A DNA stretch of 64,000 nucleotides, taken from positions 1 to 64,000 of the forward strand of contig CALVOX010000003.1 in assembly GCA_944350425.1 (NCBI GenBank). The letters run 5' to 3'. The notes under the pieces were generated by a model. The model did not search any database and was not told the origin of the DNA. It was given only the letters and a program-made list of their open reading frames with translations. The DNA is from an uncultured Bacilli bacterium (GTDB lineage: Bacteria; Bacillota_I; Bacilli_A; RFN20; CAG-826). Position numbers and translations under genes: made by a program. Shown here piece after piece: positions 45,088 through 53,600 of this stretch (position 1 is the stretch's first letter; the number at the start of each line of letters is the position of its first letter).

Positions 45088-45879
45088 TTAATCAAGTAAA
45101 CCAAATTTTTGTAAAGCATTATATATTCCATCATTTTCAATGTTATCAGTTACATAATAAGCATGTTTTTTGGCTTCATCTTTTCCATTTCCTAAGCAAA
45201 TTCCAAACTTAACATATTCAAACATTGGAATATCGTTAATATCGTCACCAAAAGCCATTATTTGATTACTTTCGAATTTTGATTCATCAATTATTGCTTT
45301 AATCCCTTCATCTTTGCTAAATTCTTTCATAGTAATTTCAACATTGTTTTCAGCAAATCGATTATAAAAAAGATTGTTATTATTTATAAAATCTTTTAAA
45401 TCTTTTTCCTCGTTTTCATATAGAAAAACTTGGAAAGCTAATATATCTTCATTCTTATATTCGCTAATATCTAAAGGAAATGGCTCATAATAAACCTTAT
45501 AAAAATCATCAACTATATCTTTATTTTTAATATTTATATAAGTTTTAGATTTTGTAATTAATAAAAAAGAAAACACTGTATTATTTAAATAATTTAAAAT
45601 TTTATCTTTTAAATCATCTTTAAAAGTATAGGCATATATTTCTTTATTATTATAAGAAGCTAAAGCACCATTTGAAGTAACGAATCCATCGAAAGGTATA
45701 AGATCAAAAACTTTTAATTTTTCTAATGCATAGTAACTTCTTGCTGAATTTATGATTAATTTAATGCCTTTCTTATGAACTTCGTTTAAACCTTCAATTG
45801 CTTTAACGTTATAATTTCTAACTTTATGATCGAATAAAGTCCGATCAAAATCTAAAAAAATAGCTTTAATTTCATTCAT
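45088..45879 (-). CDS. Cof-type HAD-IIB phosphatase
   Basis: Haloacid dehalogenase superfamily phosphatase with a C2 cap (Cof/YwpJ group). Motif I FLDFDRTLFDH (nucleophile Asp near 10), motif II INSARS, motif III Lys in the FSKDEG area, and motif IV MAFGDDINDIPMF with GICLGNGKDEAK. Substrate not predictable: sugar phosphates, FMN or other small phosphates are known for relatives. At 263 residues it is normal. It stands alone, with no ribosome site in front of the ATG. Confidence 0.92.
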   Translation of the reverse strand: MNEIKAIFLDFDRTLFDHKVRNYNVKAIEGLNEVHKKGIKLIINSARSYYALEKLKVFDLIPFDGFVTSNGALASYNNKEIYAYTFKDDLKDKILNYLNNTVFSFLLITKSKTYINIKNKDIVDDFYKVYYEPFPLDISEYKNEDILAFQVFLYENEEKDLKDFINNNNLFYNRFAENNVEITMKEFSKDEGIKAIIDESKFESNQIMAFGDDINDIPMFEYVKFGICLGNGKDEAKKHAYYVTDNIENDGIYNALQKFGLLD

Positions 45880-45969
45880 AACTTTATACTAAATTTAAAA
45901 TTATTGATTTTCAAATATTTTATAAGAAACAATCAATGTTTTTCACTATATTATTGAGCAAACAATTAT

Positions 45970-45975
45970 TATAAT
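45970..45975 (+). promoter_or_regulatory. -10 box (TATAAT) seven bases before the RqcH-like gene
   Basis: TATAAT-AATTTAT-ATG, with no Shine-Dalgarno sequence; leaderless arrangement. Confidence 0.5.
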
Positions 45976-45982
45976 AATTTAT

Positions 45983-47419
45983 ATGACAAAATTAGATTTT
46001 TTAAAAGAAAAAATAAATACTGTTAACGAAAAACTTAAAGGAGCCTATGTAAATAAAATTAATGCTCTTTCTTCTTTAGATTATTTATTCACTTTTTCTA
46101 GACACTCGTTATCTCTTTTTATATCACTAGTATCTCAAAATCCATTTTTTAATGTAACAGATCAAATAAATAATAAAAACACACTTCAATCTTTATTTAT
46201 TCAAACCTTAAGAAATAAATTACTGAATTCATGTTTTATTGAAGCAACTTTAAAAAATGATGATTCAATTATTGATTTTAAATTTATTAAAACCACTGAT
46301 ACTTACGATAAAATTGAATACCACCTTTTATTTGAACTTTTTAAAGGAAATACTAATTTAATTCTTTTAAATAAAGATAAGATTGAACTTGCTTTTAGAT
46401 ATCATTCTTTAGAAACAAACCATCCTTTAATATTAAATACTATCTATCTTCCTCCAAAAAAAATTGATTTTCTTAAAGATATTGATGTTGAACAAGAACT
46501 TACTAAAGAAAAAGAGTATTTTTCTAATATAAATTCGAAATATTTAAAAGAAAAATATGATTTTTTAATTTCAAAACTTAAAAGAAAAAGAAAAACTCTT
46601 TTAAATAAAGAGGCTTCTTTGCAAAACGATCTTTCAAAAGCAAGTGAAAACTTAAAGTACAAAGATTATGGCGATTATTTTCTAACAATAATGCACGATA
46701 TTAAAAAAGGACAATCTTCCTTTACTTATGAAGGAAAAGAAATTCCTTTAAAAGAAGAATATTCGATGAGCGATAATTTAATGTATTTATATAAAATCTA
46801 TAAAAAGGCAAAAAATACTATCGCTTTAACTACTAATTTCTTAAAAGAAACAAGAGATGATATCTCATACATCGATAATATTTTATCTTTAAAAGATATT
46901 TATAACGAAGTTGACTACGAAGAACTTTTAAAAGAACTTAACACTAATCAAATAATTAAAATTAAAAACTTTAATTCTTCAAAGAATAAAAATAATCGCA
47001 AAAATAAAGAAACTAAGGCTATAAATCCCTATTATATTACCTACAATAATCACAGAATTGCTTATGGTAAAAATAACCTCCAAAATAACGAATTAACATT
47101 CAAAAGAGCCAATAAAAATGACATTTATTTACACATAGCTAATACACATGGATCCCACGTGGTAATCTTTTTAAACGATAACGATCGAGAAACAAATGAT
47201 GTCGATGATAAGACACTTAATTTTGCTTTAAATCTCGTATTATATTTATCGAAAAAAAGCGACGGTACCATATATGTTGCTAAAATTAAAGATATTAAAA
47301 AAGGCCAAACTCCAGGCTTAGCCAATTTAATTAAATACGATTCTTATTTTGCAAAATCAAATATTGATATAAAAGAAATAGAAGGCTTAATCAAAAACGA
47401 ACAAAGATTACTTAATTAA
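45983..47419 (+). CDS. rqcH: RqcH/NFACT-family protein (ribosome quality control)
   Basis: Homologue of RqcH/Rqc2/FbpA, which adds alanine tails to stalled nascent chains on 50S subunits. An NFACT-N domain (1-180), a coiled-coil middle (about 180-310) and the NFACT-R domain (about 340-450, with THGSHVVI, DDKTLNFALNLVLYLS and KKGQTPGLANLIKY) are present. At 478 residues it is about 90 shorter than the B. subtilis protein. The DR pair needed for tRNA recruitment (D97/R98) appears as Asp94-Ser95 in KNDDSIIDF, so tailing may be impaired. The end overlaps trmL by 12 bases, tail to tail. Confidence 0.9.
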   Translation: MTKLDFLKEKINTVNEKLKGAYVNKINALSSLDYLFTFSRHSLSLFISLVSQNPFFNVTDQINNKNTLQSLFIQTLRNKLLNSCFIEATLKNDDSIIDFKFIKTTDTYDKIEYHLLFELFKGNTNLILLNKDKIELAFRYHSLETNHPLILNTIYLPPKKIDFLKDIDVEQELTKEKEYFSNINSKYLKEKYDFLISKLKRKRKTLLNKEASLQNDLSKASENLKYKDYGDYFLTIMHDIKKGQSSFTYEGKEIPLKEEYSMSDNLMYLYKIYKKAKNTIALTTNFLKETRDDISYIDNILSLKDIYNEVDYEELLKELNTNQIIKIKNFNSSKNKNNRKNKETKAINPYYITYNNHRIAYGKNNLQNNELTFKRANKNDIYLHIANTHGSHVVIFLNDNDRETNDVDDKTLNFALNLVLYLSKKSDGTIYVAKIKDIKKGQTPGLANLIKYDSYFAKSNIDIKEIEGLIKNEQRLLN

Positions 47420-47917
47420 ATAATCTTCACCTTTAATAACCTCACTTGTAGCAAGACCATAAAAATTAACTTGTCTTAAAGCTTCATATAAAACGATTGC
47501 TACACTATTTGATAGATTTAAACTTCTAGCGGAAATTGCCATTGGAATTCTAATTGTAGTATCTAAATGCTCTTTTAAAACTTCTTTTGGTATTCCAGTT
47601 GATTCCCTTCCAAACATAAAAATATATTCTTCACTAGGATCATTAACTTTTATTGAAGAATAAACATTTGTTGAATATCTTGTAACGTAAAATATCTTTT
47701 TATTTCTATAATCTTTTAAAAATTCTTCATAAGAAGGATAGATTTTAATTTTAGCTAAATCAATATAATCCATACCAGCTCTTTTTAAAGCTTTATCATC
47801 TAAAGTAAAAGATAAAGGACCAATAATAACTAAACTTGATTCGGTAGCATTACAAGTACGAATAATATTACCTACATTTGATGGTTTCTCTGGTTCATAT
47901 AAAACAATTTTTATCAT
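47408..47917 (-). CDS. trmL: tRNA (cytidine/uridine-34-2'-O)-methyltransferase
   Basis: SpoU-family (SPOUT) enzyme that methylates the wobble base of tRNA-Leu isoacceptors. Motif 1 EPEKPSNVGNIIRTCNAT (8-25), motif 2 FMFGRESTGIPKEVL and motif 3 RIPMAISARSLNLSNSVAI mark the knotted SAM site. At 169 residues it is the usual length. It is divergent from the LicA-like gene, and the two promoters lie within 50 bases. TAAAAT ten bases before the ATG leaves almost no leader. Confidence 0.94.
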   Translation of the reverse strand: MIKIVLYEPEKPSNVGNIIRTCNATESSLVIIGPLSFTLDDKALKRAGMDYIDLAKIKIYPSYEEFLKDYRNKKIFYVTRYSTNVYSSIKVNDPSEEYIFMFGRESTGIPKEVLKEHLDTTIRIPMAISARSLNLSNSVAIVLYEALRQVNFYGLATSEVIKGEDYLIK

Positions 47918-47954
47918 ATCGTGAAAAATTTTATCATTTAATATTATTTTTTTG

Positions 47955-47960
47955 TATAAT
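47955..47960 (+). promoter_or_regulatory. -10 box (TATAAT) seven bases before the LicA-like gene
   Basis: TATAAT-TATTTAC-ATG; a TTATCA -35 candidate at 47931-47936 with 18-base spacing. No ribosome site. Confidence 0.5.
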
Positions 47961-47967
47961 TATTTAC

Positions 47968-48795
47968 ATGGATCAAAACATTAAGACTTTGTTTACAGAA
48001 ATCACAAAAAAAGAAGCCCGCACTTCTCTTTTTTTAGAGGAAAGCATTACTAACAATAATTATTTAATTAATGATGCTTATGTTTTAAGAATCCCTAAAA
48101 TTAATCCTGAAAAAGCTACTAATTATGCTCACGAGAAAAATAATTACAAAGTATTAGAACCTCTAAAAATAAGCGAAAAACTTCTTTATTTAGATGAAGT
48201 TCATGGCTATAAAATCACAAAATTTATTCATAACACCCGTTTTTATCAAGAAATTAACAATGAAGTTATGAATAATATTGCAAGATTATTAAAAAAACTT
48301 CATGGTTCAGGCATAAAAGTTCCATATGGTTATCAACTTTTTAATCGTTTAAATAATTATAAAGAATTAATCGATCCTAAATATTACATCGCTGATGATT
48401 ATGAGAAAAAAGTTATTAAAAATGTTGAAAAAATTTTCAATAAAGAAGAATTAACTTTCTGCCATAATGATTTAGTTAGAGGAAATCTCCTATTTAGATT
48501 CAACACAACTTTCATTATCGATTGGGAAAACGGAGCGATGAATAATCCTTTATTCGACCTTGCTTCCTTTATTAGTGAGAATAACCTTACTTCTTCGCAA
48601 GAAGAATACTTTTTAAAAAAATATTTTGGATACAAATATTCATTATTAAAAAGAAAAAGAGTCGATATCTTTGTTGAATTCCAAGATATCTTATTCTATT
48701 ACTGGGCTTTAGCATATTTCCTCTCACGAAAAGAAGAAGTCTATCTTCGTATAGCTAAAGAAAAATTAGAAAGAATAACATCAAAATTACCTTAG
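47968..48795 (+). CDS. Choline/ethanolamine kinase-like phosphotransferase (LicA/APH fold)
   Basis: Aminoglycoside-phosphotransferase-fold kinase resembling LicA and choline kinases. Catalytic loop FCHNDLVRGNLLF (about 165-177) and metal-binding IIDWENGAMNNPLFDLASF. The N-terminal lobe begins FLEESITNNNYLINDAYVLR. The open frame continues upstream to 47878, but that part overlaps the divergent trmL gene and its promoter; the ATG at 47968 fits both the family and the -10 box. The last codons lie in the terminator hairpin. The natural substrate may be choline, ethanolamine or a sugar; no lic genes are nearby. Confidence 0.88.
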   Translation: MDQNIKTLFTEITKKEARTSLFLEESITNNNYLINDAYVLRIPKINPEKATNYAHEKNNYKVLEPLKISEKLLYLDEVHGYKITKFIHNTRFYQEINNEVMNNIARLLKKLHGSGIKVPYGYQLFNRLNNYKELIDPKYYIADDYEKKVIKNVEKIFNKEELTFCHNDLVRGNLLFRFNTTFIIDWENGAMNNPLFDLASFISENNLTSSQEEYFLKKYFGYKYSLLKRKRVDIFVEFQDILFYYWALAYFLSRKEEVYLRIAKEKLERITSKLP

Positions 48796-48815
48796 GCTTA
48801 ACCTAAGGTAATTTT
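48783..48815. terminator. Bidirectional terminator between the LicA-like gene and ppa
   Basis: AAAATTACCTTAGG-CTTAA-CCTAAGGTAATTTT followed by T-rich sequence both ways; it contains the stop codon of the LicA-like gene. Confidence 0.88.
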
Positions 48816-48816
48816 A

Positions 48817-49353
48817 TTATTCGTTAGTTTTATTAAATAAAGCGATTGATTCATTAATTAGCTCAAGAGCTAATTTTTCGTCACCAACTTCACCAACTGC
48901 TGTCTCTTTTCCTTCAAGCACTTTATAAACACTGAAAAAATGTATAATTTCATCTACAAGGTGTTTAGCCAAATCATTTATAGAATTAATTTGTGAATAA
49001 AAAGGATCTTTAATAGGAACAGCTAAAATTTTATCATCTCTTCTTCCGTTATCTAACATTCTAACGACACCAATTGGTCTTGCCATACAATAAGATAAAG
49101 GCAAAAGTTCCTCGCTAGAAACAACTAAAACATCCATTGGATCTCCATCATCACATAAGGTCAAAGGAATATAACCATAGTTTTGTGGGTAGTGAGTTGA
49201 TGTATATAAAATCCTATCTAGTCTGAGTAGACCAGTTTCTTTATCAATTTCGTATTTATTCTTCATCCCTTTTGAAATCTCAATAAGGACAGGGAAACGA
49301 GAACCATCAAATTTTATATTTTTAAATCTTTCATCAGTTAAATTTATCTTCAT
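48817..49353 (-). CDS. ppa: Family I inorganic pyrophosphatase
   Basis: Hydrolyses pyrophosphate to drive biosynthesis. Substrate-binding KNKYEIDKETG, the signature DDGDPMDVLV with two active-site Asp residues, and DNGRRDDKILAVP with the third Asp pair and the Lys. At 178 residues it is standard for family I, not the DHH family II common in Bacilli. Its ATG overlaps the stop of the upstream ATP-grasp gene by one base (TAATG), so the two are translationally coupled. Confidence 0.95.
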   Translation of the reverse strand: MKINLTDERFKNIKFDGSRFPVLIEISKGMKNKYEIDKETGLLRLDRILYTSTHYPQNYGYIPLTLCDDGDPMDVLVVSSEELLPLSYCMARPIGVVRMLDNGRRDDKILAVPIKDPFYSQINSINDLAKHLVDEIIHFFSVYKVLEGKETAVGEVGDEKLALELINESIALFNKTNE

Positions 49354-50552
49354 TAGTCAATCTTCTTTCTTACAAATTTGTCAAATTCATTAACTTCTTC
49401 TAGCGTTTTAAATTTAGCCATAATATAGGAATCACCCATATCATCACTTAATGCTCTAGGATAATATCCATAAGTTGTAATATTCATCTTATATTTAGTT
49501 AAAACTTCATCTAAACTATGTTCATAATGTGCTTCATTTCTTCTTGAAGAACTTACAGCATAATATTTTTCATAATCCATTTTTTGTCTATTTTCATCAA
49601 AAGCCATTACATCAGCAAATATACGATAACAATCAACAGAATTGGCATAGTTTATAAGGTCTGGAGTATATCCACCTGCTACTCTAAAGTTAGCTTCAAG
49701 AGGTACAATGTCGCCAGCTTTTCCTAAATATGGATGATCTTTTCTTAATCTAAAGAATTCAAAGTGAAAAAATCTTCTTTTTAAACCAAAAGCCTTAACT
49801 GCTCTTTCTCCGATTTCTTTTAAATCGTCAGGAACTTTAGGCAAACAGCAATACATATCATCACTCTTATTTAAGACAACATCAACAGTATTTACTGCAA
49901 AGAAGTGTGAAGTTTCAAATACTACATCTCCTTTTGAATTAGTAATACCATCAAAAGAGATTATACTTCCATCAACATATTCTTCAAATATATATTCTTT
50001 ATCCTTTGGAAGAGACATATAATAGCTTTCAAGTTCAAATTCGTTATCAATTTTATATGCTCCTTGAGCACCTACTCCTACATTTGGTTTAACAAATACA
50101 GGGTAACCGACGGTATTAGCAAAAGCTTTTACATCCTCTAAAGATTTTGGAAGGCAGAATCTTGCACATTTAAGACCTGCTTGCTCATAAAATTGTTTTT
50201 GATTAGATTTCTTCATTCTAAAGACAATTTCTTCATTAGAAAATGAAGTCATAACTCCAAAATCATCTCTTAATTTAGCATCTTTTTGAAGCCAATATTC
50301 ATTATTTGATTCAATGTATTCAATAGGTCCGTATTTATCTCTAAAATAATTTAATGCTCTTTTTTCGTTTTCATAGACGTCCATGAAAGGGCAACAATAA
50401 TATTCATTTAATGCATATTGGCATTGGTTTGGGATTTCATTATATGGAGCATCTCCTATTCCCAAAACATTAAAGCCGTTATCTTTCAAAGCTATGCAAA
50501 ATTTCCAATACGAATCTGGAAAATGTGGCGAAATAAATACAAAATTTCTCAT
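49353..50552 (-). CDS. ATP-grasp ligase of unknown substrate
   Basis: ATP-dependent carboxylate-amine/thiol ligase fold. An N-terminal pre-ATP-grasp Rossmann domain (FVFISPHFPDSYWKF to about 110) is followed by the ATP-grasp core: FVKPNVGVGAQGAYKI near 150-165, IFEEYVDGSIISFDG near 195-210, FHFEFFRL, and the metal-binding PLEANFRVAGGYTPDL near 290. The substrate cannot be inferred. GAGGA precedes the ATG. It is coupled to ppa; ATP-grasp enzymes release phosphate, not pyrophosphate, so the link is not simply removal of its own product. Confidence 0.85.
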   Translation of the reverse strand: MRNFVFISPHFPDSYWKFCIALKDNGFNVLGIGDAPYNEIPNQCQYALNEYYCCPFMDVYENEKRALNYFRDKYGPIEYIESNNEYWLQKDAKLRDDFGVMTSFSNEEIVFRMKKSNQKQFYEQAGLKCARFCLPKSLEDVKAFANTVGYPVFVKPNVGVGAQGAYKIDNEFELESYYMSLPKDKEYIFEEYVDGSIISFDGITNSKGDVVFETSHFFAVNTVDVVLNKSDDMYCCLPKVPDDLKEIGERAVKAFGLKRRFFHFEFFRLRKDHPYLGKAGDIVPLEANFRVAGGYTPDLINYANSVDCYRIFADVMAFDENRQKMDYEKYYAVSSSRRNEAHYEHSLDEVLTKYKMNITTYGYYPRALSDDMGDSYIMAKFKTLEEVNEFDKFVRKKID

Positions 50553-50701
50553 AAAAATTCCTCAAACGAATATATTTTACACTCATTTTGTGTTGCTTGG
50601 TATTAATATATAATTAAATTTTCTAAAAATATTGTATCAAGGATCGACTTTTCTTTAAAATACTTTTTTAACTTTTTCTAGGTTTTAACTAATTATTCAT
50701 A

Positions 50702-50707
50702 TATAAT
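50702..50707 (+). promoter_or_regulatory. -10 box (TATAAT) of the nucleoside kinase gene
   Basis: TATAAT 50 bases before the ribosome site; weak -35. The rest of 50553-50763 holds no gene. Confidence 0.4.
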
Positions 50708-50763
50708 AATTTCACGCAAAAATTTTGAAAGTAATAATTATTTTTATTTAGAAAGGAGGCAAA

Positions 50764-52416
50764 ATGAGCTTTATTTTAACTATCAACGACACCGAAACAA
50801 AGATATTTGATAAAAGTATTAAGATAATTGACTTAATTTCGGATATTGATAAAGATTTTTCTTATATTGCTGCTTTAGTAAATGGGCGTATTAGAGAACT
50901 CGATTATTCTGTCCATTATGATGCAACTATAAAGCTTTTAACATTAAAAGATTCATTAGCAAACGGAGTTTACGAAAGAGGAATCCGTTATTTATTTGCA
51001 ATGGCAGTTTTTAATTTATATAGAGATACTCAGTTTAGACTAAGTTACTCTATTTCTAGATCAATTTTTGCAAATAAAGTTAGTGGAAGTCTGAGAGTAA
51101 CTAACGACGTTGTAAATAAAATTGAAAACGAGATGAAACGACTTGTTTCGCTCAATTTACCATTTAATCGAATTATAATTACAAACGAGGAAGCAACAAA
51201 ATTATTCAAGGAACATAACTTAGATGATAAACTCGCTACTTTAAAATATCGTCCAGAAAAAACTGTTCATTTATATAAAGTTGATAATTATTTCAACTAT
51301 ATGTATGGAAAAATGGTTCCTTCGACAGGATATTTAAAAGATTTCAAATTACGTTATTATCATCCTGGTATTTTAATTCAATATCCTCGAAGCGAAACTA
51401 ATGGAGAAATTCCACCATTCATTGATGAACCAATGTTCCAAGATACTTTAGAAGGAGCTAATGCTTGGTCAAGTCTAGTTCATTTATCTACAGTTGCAGA
51501 TATTAACGACTATTCTTCGAACAAACAAGGTACTAATCTAATTAATGTTTGCGAAAATAAACATAATAGGATGTTAGTCCAAATTGGCGATAAAATCCAA
51601 AAAAACATTTCTAACATCAGACTTATTTGTATTGCTGGTCCATCATCAAGCGGAAAAACTACTTTTGCTGATCGTCTCACTTTAGAATTAGTTTCAAGAG
51701 GAATTAATCCGATAAGAATTTCAATTGATGACTACTATAAAAGAAGAGAGGATGTTCCTCTTGATGAAGATGGTAACAAAGATTTTGAAACTCTTGATGC
51801 TTTAGATATTGAAACTTTCAATGAAAACATTTTATCTTTATTAGAAGGCGAGGAAGTTGCTATTCCAACATATGATTTCAAAACTAATTCTAGACATTAT
51901 GATCGAAAAGTTAAAATCGGTCCTAATGATCCAATAGTAATTGAAGGAATTCATGCTTTAAATGAAAATTTAACTCATTTAATTCCAAAACAAATTAAAT
52001 ATAAAATATATATTTCGCCACAAGCTCAAATAAATCTAGATAATGTTAATCCTATATCTTTAACAGATATAAGATTAATTAGAAGAATTGTCCGTGATGC
52101 AAAATATCGTAACTCTAGTGCTGAAGAGACAATTTCTATGCGGCCTAGTGTCCGTAGAGGAGAATTTAAATGGATATACAAAACTCAGCAAGATGCAGAT
52201 TTTGTATTTGATTCATTCTTAAATTACGAATTATGTGTAATGAAAAAATACGCAATGCCATTATTAGAAAAAATCGATAAAGATGGTAAATATGGTACAG
52301 ACGCTGCAAGATTAGTTAAACTACTTAAATATTTTGTTGATATCGATGAAAAATATATTCCTTGTAACTCGATATTAAGAGAGTTTATTGGTGGATCTTC
52401 TTATCGTGATATTTAA
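50764..52416 (+). CDS. Nucleoside (uridine-type) kinase with TGS/SAD-like N-terminus
   Basis: Fusion protein common in Firmicutes. A TGS-like domain (about 1-65) and a ThrRS second-additional-domain-like region (about 70-230, with SYSISRSIFANK and KYRPEKTVHLYKVDNYF) precede a uridine-kinase/phosphoribulokinase domain (about 275-470). The P-loop is AGPSSSGKTTFADRL near 294-308, with the substrate motif ISIDDYY following. It is usually annotated as nucleoside kinase; whether the synthetase-like half binds tRNA is not known. AGAAAGGAGG precedes the ATG. Monocistronic, with a strong terminator after it. Confidence 0.92.
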   Translation: MSFILTINDTETKIFDKSIKIIDLISDIDKDFSYIAALVNGRIRELDYSVHYDATIKLLTLKDSLANGVYERGIRYLFAMAVFNLYRDTQFRLSYSISRSIFANKVSGSLRVTNDVVNKIENEMKRLVSLNLPFNRIIITNEEATKLFKEHNLDDKLATLKYRPEKTVHLYKVDNYFNYMYGKMVPSTGYLKDFKLRYYHPGILIQYPRSETNGEIPPFIDEPMFQDTLEGANAWSSLVHLSTVADINDYSSNKQGTNLINVCENKHNRMLVQIGDKIQKNISNIRLICIAGPSSSGKTTFADRLTLELVSRGINPIRISIDDYYKRREDVPLDEDGNKDFETLDALDIETFNENILSLLEGEEVAIPTYDFKTNSRHYDRKVKIGPNDPIVIEGIHALNENLTHLIPKQIKYKIYISPQAQINLDNVNPISLTDIRLIRRIVRDAKYRNSSAEETISMRPSVRRGEFKWIYKTQQDADFVFDSFLNYELCVMKKYAMPLLEKIDKDGKYGTDAARLVKLLKYFVDIDEKYIPCNSILREFIGGSSYRDI

Positions 52417-52420
52417 AAGC

Positions 52421-52450
52421 AAAATCCAACTCTAATCGGAGTTGGATTTT
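52421..52450. terminator. Bidirectional terminator
   Basis: AAAATCCAACTC / GAGTTGGATTTT with a six-base loop and T tracts on both sides, ending the nucleoside kinase gene and the converging glycerol operon. Confidence 0.9.
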
Positions 52451-52462
52451 TCATTACCATCA

Positions 52463-53599
52463 TTATTCTTTTTTTACTTTAAATTTTGAAACAAAAGTTT
52501 GATTCATTTCACCATATAAAGCCATAAGTTCACTCAAATATACTTTTCTAAGATTTGAATAATAAGCAATTTCATTTTTAGAACCTACTCTTGTATATAA
52601 TTTAGCAAAAATGTTTTCAATTCTAAAAAAAGTGTCATATAAATTTAAATTTGCCAAAGTTGAATAATACTCTCTATTTGAATAGATTAAAAATGGTGAT
52701 GAATGAGCAATTTCACTAGCTAATTCATATATTTTTGAATATCTTTTTAAATTAGCTAATGTTTCAACACCATCTCTAAAGTTTAGTTTATAATCCACAT
52801 TAAACTCTTTATCTTTAATAGCAAAAAGATAACCATATTCAATAAATTTCTTCATATTGCAAGATCTAAGCCCTTTTTCTTTAATTTGCGCTTTAATTTC
52901 TTGAAATAATTCATCTATTCTATTTTCATCATTTATTTGGTGCCTAAAAGCTAAAGCATATTCAATATGTTTAAAATAGGCATCGAAAACATCTTTTCCA
53001 TAAGTAGTTAAAACAATTAAAAGACATTCATTTTCGTGTAAAGTTCTCCAAGTTGAAAAAGCTTCAACATCAAATCCAGAAATTAATAAATTAATGATAC
53101 ATTGAGATAAATTTAAGGAATTCTTAAGTAAATCTTTTACCAAATTATCATACTTGTTTAATTTAATATTATCTCGATTAAGGATAGTTAAACAAAAATT
53201 TAAATACAAATTAATAGTTGAGATTTTCGGATTAAATTTATTTAAAAATGCTTTGGATTTTACATTAAGCTGCTCATTAGTCAAATATTTATCACAGCAA
53301 ATTGATGAAATAAACGACACAAAATTCTCGTCTTGAAATATATTCGAATAATCCTCAACTTTTATCTTATGAGAGTATACATAAAAACTAAATTCATTAA
53401 CAATATACAAAATAACAATTAATGGATTAACAAAGTTAAAATCTCTAAAATCTGCTTTATTTAGAACTTCTTCTATTCCAGAAGAAACCAAAGAATATAC
53501 TTCATATAATTCTTTATAAATATCTAAAATTGGTTTTGGCGAATTTAACCTTTGTAAAATATTTTTAAATTCTTGTTCATTAATTGTTACTACCTTCAT
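52463..53599 (-). CDS. DUF5677-like helical protein
   Basis: All-helical protein of 378 residues without membrane segments or signal peptide. The central stretch VEAFSTWRTLHENECLLIVL and the later ELASEIAHSSPFLIYS, with conserved Arg-x3-Glu and an S-x-x-x-H pattern, resemble DUF5677 (a HEPN-like family seen near defence and stress genes). The assignment is tentative. It starts one base after the glpK stop, so it belongs to the glycerol operon as its last gene. Function unknown; the operon position may be chance read-through. Confidence 0.65.
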   Translation of the reverse strand: MKVVTINEQEFKNILQRLNSPKPILDIYKELYEVYSLVSSGIEEVLNKADFRDFNFVNPLIVILYIVNEFSFYVYSHKIKVEDYSNIFQDENFVSFISSICCDKYLTNEQLNVKSKAFLNKFNPKISTINLYLNFCLTILNRDNIKLNKYDNLVKDLLKNSLNLSQCIINLLISGFDVEAFSTWRTLHENECLLIVLTTYGKDVFDAYFKHIEYALAFRHQINDENRIDELFQEIKAQIKEKGLRSCNMKKFIEYGYLFAIKDKEFNVDYKLNFRDGVETLANLKRYSKIYELASEIAHSSPFLIYSNREYYSTLANLNLYDTFFRIENIFAKLYTRVGSKNEIAYYSNLRKVYLSELMALYGEMNQTFVSKFKVKKE

Positions 53600-53600
53600 T

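Noticed and set aside
47878-47967. N-terminal extension of the LicA-like gene to 47878
   Set aside because: It overlaps the divergent trmL start and the -10 box; the ATG at 47968 fits family and promoter.
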